A stretch of 64,000 nucleotides of DNA from Gaiellasilicea sp963802765 (GCA_963802765.1 CAWDJZ010000002.1:78464-142463); one strand, 5' to 3'. Numbered from the stretch's first letter, positions 8,865 to 16,893 are shown. The notes: generated by a model not told the origin, from the letters alone. Made by a program: numbers and translations.

Positions 8865-9353
8865 ATGAGCGCCCGCGTCTCGAGCGGGGACGGGACGGCC
8901 ACGGTCGCCACCGGCATCCCCGTGCTCGACCACTTGCTGACGCTGCTCGCACGCAGCGGTCGTTTCCAGCTCAACCTCGAGCTGCCGCCCGACGACGCCG
9001 ATGCGGAGGTCGCCGACGCGGGCCGCGCGCTCGGTGAAGCGGTGCGAGACCTCTTGCGGGCCGACGACGCTCCGGGGCACGGCTCCGCCTTCGTGCCGGC
9101 CGACGAGGCCCTCGCACAGGTCGCGCTCGAGGTCTCCGGGCGGCCCCTCGTGGCCAGCAACGTCGACCTGACCGAGGCCCGAGCGGGAGGGCTGCGCAGC
9201 GACCTGGCCGCCAGCTTCCTGGACGCGCTCGCGCACTCTGCCGGGTTGACGCTGCACGTTCGACTGATCGAAGGGGAGGACTCGCAGCACGTCCTCGAAG
9301 CGATCTTCAAGGCGCTCGGCGCCGCGCTCGCTGAAGCGTCGGGCCGAGCCTGA
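8865..9353 (+). CDS. degenerate HisB-like protein (imidazoleglycerol-phosphate dehydratase fold)
   Basis: 162-residue protein that aligns over its length with HisB: GIPVLDHLLTLLARSGRF, then LGEAVRDLL, DEALAQVALEVSGRP and EAIFKALGAALAEA. However, the metal-binding histidines of HisB are gone. The first HHxxED motif reads DAEVAD and the second HHxxEA reads QHVLEA, keeping only one histidine. The fold is therefore probably conserved while dehydratase activity is unlikely. It sits between murA and ridA, with no other his genes nearby. Its role is unknown; a structural or ligand-binding paralogue is an inference. Confidence 0.7.
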   Translation: MSARVSSGDGTATVATGIPVLDHLLTLLARSGRFQLNLELPPDDADAEVADAGRALGEAVRDLLRADDAPGHGSAFVPADEALAQVALEVSGRPLVASNVDLTEARAGGLRSDLAASFLDALAHSAGLTLHVRLIEGEDSQHVLEAIFKALGAALAEASGRA

Positions 9354-9367
9354 CGAGGGAGGAAGCC

Positions 9368-9757
9368 GTGTCCGAGAAGGAGATCGTTCGCACCGAGCGC
9401 GCGCCCGCGCCGTTCGAGGGCGCCCCGTACAACCAGGCGGTCAAGGCGGGCGGCTTCGTCTTCGTCGCCGGCCAGCTCGGCGTGCGCCCCGGAGCGTCGG
9501 AGATGGTCGGAGACACGATCGGCGAACAGACCGAGCAGGTGATGCAGAACCTGGGCGCGATCCTCGAGGCGGCCGGCAGCGGGCTCGACAGGCTCGTGAA
9601 GACGACCGTCTTCCTGCAGCATCTCGACGACTTCGCGGGGATGAACGAGGTCTACGCGGGCCACATCGGCGACAACCCACCGGCCCGCTCGACGGTCGAG
9701 GTGGCAAAGCTCCCATCCGGCGCGCTCGTCGAGATCGAAGCGGTTGCCTTGCTCTAA
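9368..9757 (+). CDS. RidA family enamine/imine deaminase
   Basis: 129-residue RidA/YjgF family protein. RidA hydrolyses reactive enamines and imines released by PLP enzymes, as a cytoplasmic homotrimer. Family marks are GAPYNQAVKAGGFVFVAGQLG, the VMQNLGAILEAAGSGLDRLVKTTVFL helix region, and PPARSTVEVAKLPSGALVEIEAVA, which contains the active-site arginine and the conserved glutamate. It starts at GTG 9368 behind a good ribosome site (GAGGGAGGA at about 9355-9363), an exception among its leaderless neighbours. It is co-directional with the HisB-like gene 14 bases upstream. Confidence 0.88.
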   Translation: MSEKEIVRTERAPAPFEGAPYNQAVKAGGFVFVAGQLGVRPGASEMVGDTIGEQTEQVMQNLGAILEAAGSGLDRLVKTTVFLQHLDDFAGMNEVYAGHIGDNPPARSTVEVAKLPSGALVEIEAVALL

Positions 9758-9781
9758 CAAGTAACAGGCTGCTACTTGCCG

Positions 9782-9787
9782 CAGAAT
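9782..9787 (+). promoter_or_regulatory. -10 box of the tRNA nucleotidyltransferase gene
   Basis: CAGAAT is followed by exactly six bases and GTG 9794. The same hexamer and spacing precede pyrH at 18673-18690. With this geometry the first transcribed base is the G of the start codon, and there is no Shine-Dalgarno sequence. It favours GTG 9794 over the TTG at 9776. Confidence 0.4.
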
Positions 9788-9793
9788 GGCGGC

Positions 9794-11161
9794 GTGTGGA
9801 GCTCGGTCGCCGACTACGTGCACTCGCTGGGGATCGACGCGTACGTCGTCGGCGGCGCCGTGCGCGACGAGCTGCTCGGGATCCCTCCCCGGGAGCTCGA
9901 CTTCGTCGTTCCCGGCGTCGACCACGCCGGACTGCGGGCCCTGCTGGAACCCCACGGCAAGGTCGAGGATCTCGTCGTCGCGGACCAGCGCGTCGGGCTC
10001 CGCCTGCTGCCGCGCGACCGAGAGGCGCGGGCCCTCCAGCCGGCCGGGATCGAGTTCGCTCCGCCCCGCGTCGAGCGCTCGACCGGGCCGGGACGCCACG
10101 ACTTCGAGATCGTCGCCGACGGGGACGTCACGCTCGAGCAGGACATGGAGCGGCGCGACTTCACGATCAACGCGATCGCCCGGCGGCTCGAGACGGGCGA
10201 GCTGCTCGATCCGCTGGGCGGGCGGGAGGACCTGGCGCGGCGCAGCCTGAGGACGACGAGCCCGACGAGCTTCCGCGACGATCCGCTCCGGATCGTGCGC
10301 GGGCTGCGCTTCGTCTCGCAGCTCGGCTTCGAGCCGGACGAGGACACGCTGCGCCAGATGTACGACTGGGCCCCGCAGATCCGATATGTCTCGGCCGAGC
10401 GGATCGGCGGAGGCCTGGCCGCGGACGGCATGGGCGAGCTGTCGAAGTTGCTGCTGGGCGCGCACCCGGCCAGGGCGCTGCGGCTCGCCCGCGACGCGGG
10501 CGTGCTCACCCAGGTCCTGCCCGAGTTCGAGCCTGCCTTCGGCTACGAGCAGCCCAGCTCGCGGCAGAACCGGCCACTCGACGAGCACGTCTTCGCGGTC
10601 GTTCAAGCCGCTGCGGACGCGGATGCCTCGCTGGCGGTGCGCCTCGGCGCCCTCTTGCACGATCTCGCCAAGCCGGAGACGGATCGCGACGGCGGCGACC
10701 ATGCGGCGCGCGGCGCCGCGATCGCGGGCTCGATACTACGCCGGCTCCGCTATCCCAGTCGGCTGGTGCAGTACGTCACTCGTCTCCTCCGCGAGCACGC
10801 GTTCGTCATCCCGGAGGAGGCGACGGCCGTCGTCGCGCGCCGTTTTCTGCGCGCCCACGGTGAACGGCTCGCTTTCGACCTGCTCGAGCACAAGGCGGCC
10901 GACCTTGCGGCCAAGCACGTCCCGCCGGAGGAGCACGACGCACTTGCCCGTCTGCGGAGGCTCGTCGAGCAGGAGCGCTCGAGCGCCTACCGCCTGGCCG
11001 ACCTCGCCGTCGACGGCACCGACCTGATCGCGATCGGCTTCCGGGAGAGCCCGGAGCTCGGCGCGGTGCTGGACGAGCTGCTCTCCCGCGTCGTCGACGA
11101 TCCGAGCCTGAACACCCGCGATCAGCTGCTCGCCGAGGCGGCTCGGGAGCTGCCCGGGTGA
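9794..11161 (+). CDS. tRNA nucleotidyltransferase / poly(A) polymerase family protein with HD domain
   Basis: About 455 residues. The N-terminal class II nucleotidyltransferase head has YVVGGAVRDELLG and LDFVV; this is the GG...DxD-type site, with the acidic pair in RELDFVV. The conserved ERRDFTINAIARR and DPLGGREDL segments and the RNA-binding FRDDPLRIVRGLRFVSQLGF follow. The C-terminal part is an HD domain (LGALLHDLAKPETDR). This domain order is typical of bacterial CCA-adding enzymes or their A-adding relatives; which nucleotide is added cannot be decided. The start is chosen from the CAGAAT-6-GTG architecture. The downstream gene overlaps it by four bases. Confidence 0.87.
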   Translation: MWSSVADYVHSLGIDAYVVGGAVRDELLGIPPRELDFVVPGVDHAGLRALLEPHGKVEDLVVADQRVGLRLLPRDREARALQPAGIEFAPPRVERSTGPGRHDFEIVADGDVTLEQDMERRDFTINAIARRLETGELLDPLGGREDLARRSLRTTSPTSFRDDPLRIVRGLRFVSQLGFEPDEDTLRQMYDWAPQIRYVSAERIGGGLAADGMGELSKLLLGAHPARALRLARDAGVLTQVLPEFEPAFGYEQPSSRQNRPLDEHVFAVVQAAADADASLAVRLGALLHDLAKPETDRDGGDHAARGAAIAGSILRRLRYPSRLVQYVTRLLREHAFVIPEEATAVVARRFLRAHGERLAFDLLEHKAADLAAKHVPPEEHDALARLRRLVEQERSSAYRLADLAVDGTDLIAIGFRESPELGAVLDELLSRVVDDPSLNTRDQLLAEAARELPG

Positions 11162-11856
11162 GCCATGCGGCGGAGTACCTGATCGTCGCGGGCGTCGCGT
11201 GGCTCCGGCGCAGCAGCGAGGCCGATTGGGCCGTCACCTTCGACGACCGCCGCATTCGCAAGGGCCGTGGCACCTGGTCGCTCGACGAGCGGCACGCCGC
11301 CGGCCATCTCGACGGACTCTCGTGGGAGCTGGAGCTCGAGGAGCTCGCGCCGGCGTTTCACTCGCCACGGCCCCTGCTGAGGCCGGTGGCGTCGTCTCAG
11401 CTGGAGACCTGGCCCGCCCTGCTCGTCTCGGGCACGATTGGAGAGCGGACGCTCGAGCGAGCGCCGGGCCACCGCGCGCGGCTCTGGGGACGACGGCTCG
11501 CGCAGCACTGGCGCTGGGCGCATGCGTCGCTGCCGGACGGGACGTGGGCGCACGCGCTCGGGGCCAAGCTGCCGGGCCTGCCCGTGCTCTCCCAGCACGG
11601 AAGCGACCGAGCTGCGCCGGGCTTCCCGCTGGCCCGCTCTACGAAGGAGGGCACGCACTGGCACATCGGGCCGTACTCGATCGACGCCGATCCGTCCAGC
11701 TTCGTCAGGCTGACGTACCGCGACACGGACGGTTCCGAGGTCTACTGCTACCACTCGCCGGCGGCGACGCTCGTCGGAGCCGGGATCCATGCGGACGATG
11801 CGTCGTACGAGATCGCGAGCCGGAAGCGGTTGCCCGAGCTTGAGGTCGAGCCGTGA
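11158..11856 (+). CDS. hypothetical protein, beta-rich
   Basis: 232-residue protein I do not recognise with confidence. It starts with GTG overlapping the previous stop (GTGA) and ends overlapping the pgeF start, so it is embedded in an operon. Recurrent tryptophan-rich strands (GTWSLDERHAAGHLDGLSWELELEE, RRLAQHWRWAHASLPDGTWAHA in part, THWHIGPYSID) suggest a lipocalin-like or AttH/CrtC-like beta barrel. The C-terminal motif YCYHSPAATLVG contains the only Cys-His cluster. No signal peptide or membrane segment. Confidence 0.6.
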   Translation: MSHAAEYLIVAGVAWLRRSSEADWAVTFDDRRIRKGRGTWSLDERHAAGHLDGLSWELELEELAPAFHSPRPLLRPVASSQLETWPALLVSGTIGERTLERAPGHRARLWGRRLAQHWRWAHASLPDGTWAHALGAKLPGLPVLSQHGSDRAAPGFPLARSTKEGTHWHIGPYSIDADPSSFVRLTYRDTDGSEVYCYHSPAATLVGAGIHADDASYEIASRKRLPELEVEP

Positions 11857-12551
11857 TCCGCTGGTCGCCTCCCGGTCCCTACGAGTTCGCATTCTCGACG
11901 CGGCAGGGCGGCGTCAGCGAGGGGCCGTACGCCTCGCTCAACCTCGGCCGCCTGACCGGCGACGACGTCGAGCGGGTGGACGAGAACCGGCGGCGCGTGT
12001 GCGCCGAGGTCGGAGGCGGCCTGGAGCGGCTTGCGCTCAACCGGCAGGTGCACTCGGCGATCGTTCACCGGGCGGAGCCGGGGGCCCGAGGCGAGCCCGG
12101 CGACGGGCTCTGGACGGAAGAACCGGACCTGCCCGTGCTCGCCATGGCCGCCGACTGCCTCCCGATCGCGCTCGCACGGGTCGACGGCCCGCGTCCGGGC
12201 GTCGCCGTCCTCCACGCGGGCTGGCGCGGACTGCTCGGTGGTCTGATCAGCGAAGGCGTTCGTGTGCTCGGCAGCCGCGTCCACGCCGCGCTCGGCCCTG
12301 CGATCGGGCCGTGCTGCTACGAGGTAGGGCCCGAGGTGTCGGAGCCGTTCGCGGCGGCGTTCGGACCTGACGTCCTGCACGGCCGCAATCTCGATCTGTG
12401 GTCTGCGGCCGAGCGTGCGCTGCGCGAGGCCGGAGTCGAGGAGGTGGAGCGGTTCGAGCTCTGCACATTCTGCAACGCCGACCTCTTCTTCTCCCACCGC
12501 CGCACCGGCGAGCCCCGCGGCGTCCAGGGTGTGATCGCTCGTGTCGCCTGA
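11853..12551 (+). CDS. pgeF: purine nucleoside phosphorylase YlmD/LACC1 family
   Basis: 232-residue member of the YlmD/PgeF/LACC1 family. These are zinc-dependent purine nucleoside phosphorylase/adenosine deaminase enzymes once called multicopper polyphenol oxidases. Diagnostic features are FSTRQGGVSEGPYASLNLG at the start, the metal-binding triad positions in NRQVHSA (His), MAADCLPIAL (Cys) and VLHAGWRGLLGG (His), then GPAIGPCCYEVGPEV. The usual place of this gene between division genes and yggS/sepF is conserved in Gram-positive bacteria and supports the call. GTG start overlaps the preceding stop. Confidence 0.9.
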   Translation: MIRWSPPGPYEFAFSTRQGGVSEGPYASLNLGRLTGDDVERVDENRRRVCAEVGGGLERLALNRQVHSAIVHRAEPGARGEPGDGLWTEEPDLPVLAMAADCLPIALARVDGPRPGVAVLHAGWRGLLGGLISEGVRVLGSRVHAALGPAIGPCCYEVGPEVSEPFAAAFGPDVLHGRNLDLWSAAERALREAGVEEVERFELCTFCNADLFFSHRRTGEPRGVQGVIARVA

Positions 12552-13135
12552 CGCCCTTCGCGCCACCTACGAGCGAGTCCGCGCCGAAGTCGGGCCGAAC
12601 GTGACGATCGTCGCTGCGACGAAGTACGTCTCGCTCGAGGACATGGCCGTCCTGGCCGAGGCGGGTGTCGAGGTGGTGGGGGAGAACCGGGCGCAGGATC
12701 TGGAGCGCAAGCACGCGGTCTACGGCGACGCGTTCCGGTGGCACTTCATCGGCCACCTCCAGTCGAACAAGGCGAAGGTCGTCAGCCGGATCTGCGAGCT
12801 CGTCCACTCGCTCGCCTCCGAATCCGCCGCCGCACGTCTCACCGCCCCCGCGCTCGTGGAGGTGAACCTCTCCGGGGAGGAGTCGAAGTCGGGCGTCTCG
12901 CCCGAGCGGCTGGAGGAGCTGCTGCGCGCCTACGGCGACGTGCGCGGTCTGATGACGATGCCGCCCGAGGCCGTGGACCCGGAGGCGTCGCGGCCGTTCT
13001 TTCGCCGGCTGCGCGATCTGGCCGCCGAGCACGGCGTTGGCCGAGCTCTCCATGGGAACCTCGCAGGACTACCGCGTCGCTGCCGAGGAGGGAGCCACTC
13101 TCGTCCGGCTCGGATCCGTCCTCTATCGGGAATAA
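12541..13135 (+). CDS. PLP homeostasis protein YggS/PipY, one frameshift
   Basis: YggS/PipY binds PLP and buffers vitamin B6 and amino-acid pools. Visible marks are IVAATKYVS (PLP lysine), GENRAQDLERK, WHFIGHLQSNKAK, then VEVNLSGEESKSGV and MTMPPEA. The frame breaks near 13033: the end of the protein (ELSMGTSQDYRVAAEEGATL, then VRLGSVLY) continues in the next frame to TAA at 13133-13135. One extra base explains this. As the gene is conserved on both sides, a sequencing error is the simplest cause. Corrected length is about 197 residues, slightly short for the family. The sepF promoter overlaps its stop. Confidence 0.85.
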
Positions 13136-13138
13136 TCT
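13133..13138 (+). promoter_or_regulatory. -10 box of sepF
   Basis: TAATCT overlaps the yggS stop and lies nine bases before the sepF ATG at 13148. There is no Shine-Dalgarno sequence in the gap, so a leaderless or nearly leaderless transcript is likely. Confidence 0.45.
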
Positions 13139-13147
13139 CCCGTAACC

Positions 13148-13693
13148 ATGGGATTGGCAGACGTCTGGAACCGCACCCTTGTCTACTTCGGGATCGCCGA
13201 GGAGGACGAGTGGGACGAGGACGGCTACGCCACACAGGAGGAGCTCGAGCGCAGCTACGGCGCCCGTGAGCGCGCGAACGTGCGCCGGCTCCAGCCGCGG
13301 CGCGGGCGTGACTTCGACGACTGGACCGACTCCGAGCCCGCGGTCGCGGGCGCTGGGCCGGCCCGGCCGCCCGCCCGCCTGCGCGGCGTCGAGTCGGTGC
13401 CGAGCCCCGGCTCCGTGAAGGTGCATCTGATCCTGCCCCGCAGCTTCAACGACGCGCAGCAGATCGCCGATCGCTTCAAGGACGGCGTTCCGGTGATCCT
13501 CAACCTCCAGAGCGCCGATCAGGACCTGTCGAAGCGCCTGATCGACTTCGCGAGCGGCCTCACCTACGCGCTCGACGGGGGTATGCAGCGCGTCGCCGAC
13601 AAGGTCTTCCTCCTGACGCCGCGGAACGTCGAGGTCTCGGCCGAGGAACGCGCCCGCATGCTCGAGCGCGGCGGGTTCTTCAACCAGGCGTAG
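13148..13693 (+). CDS. sepF: cell division protein SepF
   Basis: 181-residue SepF, which anchors and bundles FtsZ at the septum and substitutes for FtsA/ZipA in actinobacteria. The N-terminal amphipathic membrane-targeting helix (MGLADVWNRTLVYFGI) is followed by a variable acidic and Pro-rich linker. The C-terminal DUF552 domain begins near residue 93 (KVHLILPRSFNDAQQIADRF in the first strand-helix) and contains DLSKRLIDFASGLTYALDG and VFLLTPRNVEVS. Position between yggS and yggT is the conserved actinobacterial division-cluster order. Confidence 0.92.
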   Translation: MGLADVWNRTLVYFGIAEEDEWDEDGYATQEELERSYGARERANVRRLQPRRGRDFDDWTDSEPAVAGAGPARPPARLRGVESVPSPGSVKVHLILPRSFNDAQQIADRFKDGVPVILNLQSADQDLSKRLIDFASGLTYALDGGMQRVADKVFLLTPRNVEVSAEERARMLERGGFFNQA

Positions 13694-13725
13694 GAAAGCC
13701 GGTTCGAAAGGAGAACGGAGCGAGC

Positions 13726-14037
13726 ATGGGCGACCATCTCGCCGTTATTGTCTTGCTCGCCGACGTGGGCTCGTCGCTCGCGAGCTTCGTGCGCGTTTTC
13801 ATCTGGGTCTACACGCTTCTGCTCTTCGCCTACATCCTGACGTCCTGGATCCGCCTCCCGTACCGGCCCTGGCTGAACCGGGTCCAGCGGTTCCTCTACG
13901 ACGTCTGCGACCCGTATCTGCGCATCTTCCGGCGCTTCCTGCCGCCGCTCGGCCCGCTCGACCTCTCGCCGATGGTGGCGATCTTCGTCCTGTTCATCGT
14001 CTCGAACGTGCTCAGCTCGCTGCTCGAGCGCTTGTAG
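13726..14037 (+). CDS. YggT family membrane protein
   Basis: 103-residue YggT family integral membrane protein. There are two hydrophobic spans, about residues 20-45 (FVRVFIWVYTLLLFAYILTSW) and about 80-100 (PMVAIFVLFIVSNVLSSLL). Between them lie the family signature LNRVQRFLYDVCDPYLRIFRRFLPPLGPLD, here recognisable by its CDPYLRIFRRFLPPLG core. A strong ribosome site (AAAGGAG) precedes ATG 13726. The family is linked to cell division and osmotic shock phenotypes by gene neighbourhood, without an established biochemical role. Confidence 0.88.
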   Translation: MGDHLAVIVLLADVGSSLASFVRVFIWVYTLLLFAYILTSWIRLPYRPWLNRVQRFLYDVCDPYLRIFRRFLPPLGPLDLSPMVAIFVLFIVSNVLSSLLERL

Positions 14038-14049
14038 AAGGAGGTTCCG

Positions 14050-14517
14050 ATGGCTCTCACCCCCGTTGAGATCCGCCATGTCCAGCTCGGCAGCGGCTTC
14101 CGAGGCTACAAGCGGGCGAGCGTCGACCGCCTGCTGGCCGACGTCGTCACGAGCTTCGAAGACGTCTGGCGCGACCGCGCCGACCTCGCCGATCGCGTCG
14201 AGCAGCTCGAGGACGATCTCGTCCGCCACAAGGAGCTCGAGGGCCTGTTGCGGACGACGCTCGTCTCGGCCGAGAGCGCCGCGCAGCAGCTGCGCGAGCG
14301 GGCGCGCCAGGAGGCGGAGACGGTCGTGGCGGAGGCGCACGCGGAGGCGCGCGCGATCGCCCGCCGCGCGAGCGCCGAGAAGGAACGGCTCGAGGCCGAG
14401 CTGCGCCGGATCCGGTCGCTGCTGCGCTCGGCGCTCGACAGCCTCGAGGAGGCGTCGGAGGACGCTCGCGAGCCGGTGGGCGAGGCGACGGGCGAGATCC
14501 GGCGCCTCATCTCCTAG
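14050..14517 (+). CDS. DivIVA-domain protein
   Basis: 155-residue DivIVA-type coiled-coil protein. The N-terminal membrane-binding domain is present: LTPVEIRHVQLGSGFRGYKRASVDRLL (key motif FRGYKRASVD). A long coiled coil runs from about residue 45 to 145, rich in heptads and Ala/Glu/Arg. DivIVA/Wag31 proteins mark negatively curved membrane at poles and septa and direct cell-wall growth. Ribosome site GAAGGAGG lies just before ATG 14050. This protein is shorter than mycobacterial Wag31 and may be a septal rather than a polar paralogue (inference). Confidence 0.88.
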   Translation: MALTPVEIRHVQLGSGFRGYKRASVDRLLADVVTSFEDVWRDRADLADRVEQLEDDLVRHKELEGLLRTTLVSAESAAQQLRERARQEAETVVAEAHAEARAIARRASAEKERLEAELRRIRSLLRSALDSLEEASEDAREPVGEATGEIRRLIS

Positions 14518-14523
14518 CCGGTC

Positions 14524-14529
14524 TATCCT
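14524..14529 (+). promoter_or_regulatory. -10 box, leaderless-type, before the DUF167 gene
   Basis: TATCCT is followed by exactly six bases and GTG 14536, the leaderless spacing seen at pyrH, dxr and others in this window. Confidence 0.42.
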
Positions 14530-14535
14530 TGGTGC

Positions 14536-14832
14536 GTGGCCCCGACGACGACCAGATTGCAGCTCCGCGTCGCGCCGGGCGTTTCCGGAGCGCCCGGAAT
14601 CGTGGGCCGGTACGGCGAGGCGTGGAAGGTGCGCGTTTCCGCGCCGCCAGAGCGTGGGCGGGCAAACGACGCCGTGCTGACGCTGCTCGCCGAGACGCTG
14701 GCCGTGCCGCGCTCCAGCCTTGCGATCGTTTCGGGTGGCGGTTCTCGGAACAAGATCGTCGAGTTGACCGGGGTCGAGCCGGCCGAGCTCGAGCGACGGC
14801 TCGCCGCGGCGGGCGGACAGGAGACCGGATGA
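14536..14832 (+). CDS. DUF167/YggU family protein
   Basis: 98-residue protein of the YggU/DUF167 family, function unknown. The conserved core is present: LQLRVAPGVSGAPGIVG, WKVRVSAPPERGRANDAV and VSGGGSRNKIVELTG. It starts with GTG 14536 directly behind a TATCCT box. It overlaps the TraR/DksA-like gene by ATGA. The family often sits next to yggT, as here. Confidence 0.85.
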   Translation: MAPTTTRLQLRVAPGVSGAPGIVGRYGEAWKVRVSAPPERGRANDAVLTLLAETLAVPRSSLAIVSGGGSRNKIVELTGVEPAELERRLAAAGGQETG

Positions 14833-15194
14833 CCATCGACACCGACTCGTTTCGCCAGGACCTCGAACAGCACCGCACTCGGCTGCAGCGGACGATCCAG
14901 AACCACGACATCGGCGGTTCGTCGCTGACCGAGGAGATCGGCGAGCTGATGTCGTCGAGTGCGGACAACCACCTCGCCGACACCGCGAGCGAGACCTACG
15001 AGCGCGAGCTCGACGAGGGGCTCGAGGAGGACGCACGCGACCAGCTGCGGCAGGTGGAGGAAGCGCTGGCGCGGATCGAGTCCGGCGAGTACGGGACCTG
15101 CGTGGCCTGTGGGAAGGAAATTCCCGTCGAGCGGCTCGAGGCGGTGCCCTGGACGTCGCTGTGCATCGACGACGCACGGAAGCGGCAGCGGTGA
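14829..15194 (+). CDS. TraR/DksA-type zinc-finger protein
   Basis: 121-residue DksA/TraR superfamily protein. A helical N-terminal region (DSFRQDLEQHRTRLQRTIQ) leads to the family coiled-coil segment DNHLADTASETYERELDEG and LRQVEEALARIESGEYGTC. The C-terminal finger reads CVACGKEI-PVERLEAVPWTSLCIDD. The first pair of cysteines and the third are present, but the fourth position is aspartate, so the zinc site may use Asp or be incomplete. Related proteins bind RNA polymerase through its secondary channel. ATG 14829 overlaps the preceding stop; its own stop overlaps lspA. Confidence 0.85.
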   Translation: MTIDTDSFRQDLEQHRTRLQRTIQNHDIGGSSLTEEIGELMSSSADNHLADTASETYERELDEGLEEDARDQLRQVEEALARIESGEYGTCVACGKEIPVERLEAVPWTSLCIDDARKRQR

Positions 15195-15793
15195 ACGAGC
15201 CAGCCAGGCGTGAGGAGCTCCAGCCGGTCGACGTCCGCGTCGGCTCCGCCACGAACGCGCTCCGGCCGATCCTGGCGGGCGAGCGCAGTCTCGGCGCCGG
15301 CAGGCAGCAGTGGCTCGGTCTCGGCGTGGTCGCCCTCGCCGCCGTGGCCGCCGACCAGCTGACGAAACAGGTCGTCGCACGGACGCTGGCGTTGAGTGAG
15401 GAGGTCGAGATCGCCGGGCCGTTTTCGATCCATCACGTGCACAACTCCGGGATCGCGTTCGGCCTCTTCTCGAGCGCCACGTCGATCGTGATCGCGCTGA
15501 CGGCCCTTGCGGTCATGTGGATGCTCGTTTTCTTCGCTCGCTCAGGCTCGCGCCATCCAGTTCTTCCGGTCGCGCTCGGCTTCGTCCTCGGCGGCAGTGT
15601 CGCCAACCTGGTCGACCGTGTCCGCCTCGGCCATGTGACGGACTTTCTCGACCTGCGCTTCTGGCCTGCGTTCAACCTCGCCGATGTCTTCATCGTCGTC
15701 GGCGTCGCGACGCTGTTCGGCGCGCTCGCCGGCGCCGACCGTGCGAAGCACAGGCCGCGTAGCGTTGGCCACTCTCCGCTTTCGCGCCCCTGA
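15191..15793 (+). CDS. lspA: lipoprotein signal peptidase II
   Basis: LspA cleaves the signal peptide of diacylglyceryl-modified prolipoproteins in the membrane. In this 200-residue copy the four transmembrane helices begin near residue 40 (LGLGVVALAAVAADQLTK). The catalytic aspartates sit in GGSVANLVDRVRLGHVTDFLD and FNLADVFIVVG. The first 40 residues are a soluble extension not needed in shorter homologues. Start GTG 15191 overlaps the previous stop (GTGA). The 3' end overlaps rluD by about 29 bases, the common lspA-rluD pairing. Confidence 0.92.
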   Translation: MNEPARREELQPVDVRVGSATNALRPILAGERSLGAGRQQWLGLGVVALAAVAADQLTKQVVARTLALSEEVEIAGPFSIHHVHNSGIAFGLFSSATSIVIALTALAVMWMLVFFARSGSRHPVLPVALGFVLGGSVANLVDRVRLGHVTDFLDLRFWPAFNLADVFIVVGVATLFGALAGADRAKHRPRSVGHSPLSRP

Positions 15794-16658
15794 GCCCGCA
15801 CGGCTCGACCGTGCACTCGCGGTGCGTCCGGAGGTCGGCTCGCGGGCACTCGCCGAGCGGCTGATCGCCTCGGGGGCGGTGCTCGTCGACGGCGAGCGGC
15901 GGGCGAAGAGCCACCGGCTCGAGGGTGGGGAAGCCGTGATCGTCGAGCTGCCGGCGGAGCCGCAGCCGCCGGCGGCCGAGGAGATGGACCTGCGCGTCGC
16001 GTGGGAGGACGAGCACCTGCTCGTCGTCGACAAGCCGGCCGGCGTCGTCGTCCATCCCGGTGCGGGCCACGACACGGGAACGCTCGTCCACGGCCTGCTC
16101 GCACTGGACGCGGCCGGCGGCGACGACGAACGGCCCGGGATCGTGCACCGCCTCGATCGGGACACGTCGGGGCTGCTGGTCGTGGCGCGTTCCGACGAGG
16201 CACACGAGCGGCTGCAGGACCTGATCCGCCGCCGCGAGGTCGAGCGCAGCTATCTGGCGCTCGTAAAGGGCTCACCCCGCTCGCGCACGGGCCGCATCGA
16301 GGCGCCGATCGGGCGCGACCGGCTCGACCGCACCCGCCATTCGCTCGACACGCCGACGCCGCGCAGTGCGGTCACCCGTTTCGCGGTGGCGGAGCTCGTC
16401 GGCCCGCGGGCGCTCCTCGAGGTGACGCTCGAGACGGGCCGAACGCATCAGATCCGCGTCCATCTCGAGGCGATCGAGCTGCCGGTGTGCGGCGACCCCG
16501 TCTACGGCGTTGCCGGGGACCTCGGCCTCGAGCGCCAGTTCCTGCACGCCGCCCGGCTTGCGTTCGACCACCCGTTCGGCGGCGAGCGCGTCGAGGTCAC
16601 CTCGCCGCTCCCCGAGGATCTCGCCGCGGCGCTCGAACGCGCCCGCGAGCTGGCCTAG
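15765..16658 (+). CDS. rluD: RluA/RluD family 23S rRNA pseudouridine synthase
   Basis: 297-residue pseudouridine synthase. An N-terminal S4 RNA-binding domain (SRALAERLIASGAVLVDGERR) precedes the catalytic domain. That domain has VVDKPAGVVVHPG and the active-site motif HRLDRDTSGLLVVA, where the second Asp attacks the uridine. GRTHQIRVHL and LHAARLAFDHP follow. The S4 plus RluD layout suggests modification of helix 69 of 23S rRNA, by homology. TTG 15765 is the only reasonable start after the stop upstream. It is encoded in overlap with lspA and followed by a long inverted repeat. Confidence 0.9.
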   Translation: MATLRFRAPEPARLDRALAVRPEVGSRALAERLIASGAVLVDGERRAKSHRLEGGEAVIVELPAEPQPPAAEEMDLRVAWEDEHLLVVDKPAGVVVHPGAGHDTGTLVHGLLALDAAGGDDERPGIVHRLDRDTSGLLVVARSDEAHERLQDLIRRREVERSYLALVKGSPRSRTGRIEAPIGRDRLDRTRHSLDTPTPRSAVTRFAVAELVGPRALLEVTLETGRTHQIRVHLEAIELPVCGDPVYGVAGDLGLERQFLHAARLAFDHPFGGERVEVTSPLPEDLAAALERARELA

Positions 16659-16726
16659 CGCGACACGTCTCCGCGGGACCGGTCCGGGGACTGTCCCCGG
16701 ACATGGCCCGCGCAGACGTGTCCGCG
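16659..16726 (+). repeat. long inverted repeat after rluD, possible terminator
   Basis: Immediately after the rluD stop. The inner arms GTCCGGGGAC (16682-16691) and GTCCCCGGAC (16693-16702) are perfect around a single T. Outside them the arms continue with few mismatches (GACACGTCT at about 16662 against AGACGTGTC at about 16714), giving about 33 bases per arm. It could act as a transcription terminator before rpsB, or be a small palindromic repeat. There is no T-run. Confidence 0.6.
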
Positions 16727-16746
16727 AGTAAATCTTCCGCAACAAG

Positions 16747-16772
16747 TTGTCCACAGGCCGAGCCGCTACACT
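16747..16772 (+). promoter_or_regulatory. candidate rpsB-tsf promoter
   Basis: TTGTCC at 16747-16752 and TACACT at 16767-16772 resemble -35 and -10 boxes, but the 14-base spacing is short. They lie about 120 bases before rpsB, leaving room for a 5' leader. Low confidence. Confidence 0.3.
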
Positions 16773-16893
16773 GGCCGCGTTCCGTTCCCTTCGTCCCGGC
16801 GACCAGGACGGGTGGGGGTGCCCGGCTCTGAGCCAGGTTCCGCCCGCGCCCCGCCGGCTGTGACGCAATCGAACCGAGAAAGGGGCCAGTCCC

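Noticed and set aside
9757..9780. Terminator between ridA and the tRNA nucleotidyltransferase gene (CAAGTA/TACTTG inverted repeat)
   Set aside because: Only six base pairs with a nine-base loop, low GC, no T-run; too weak to call.
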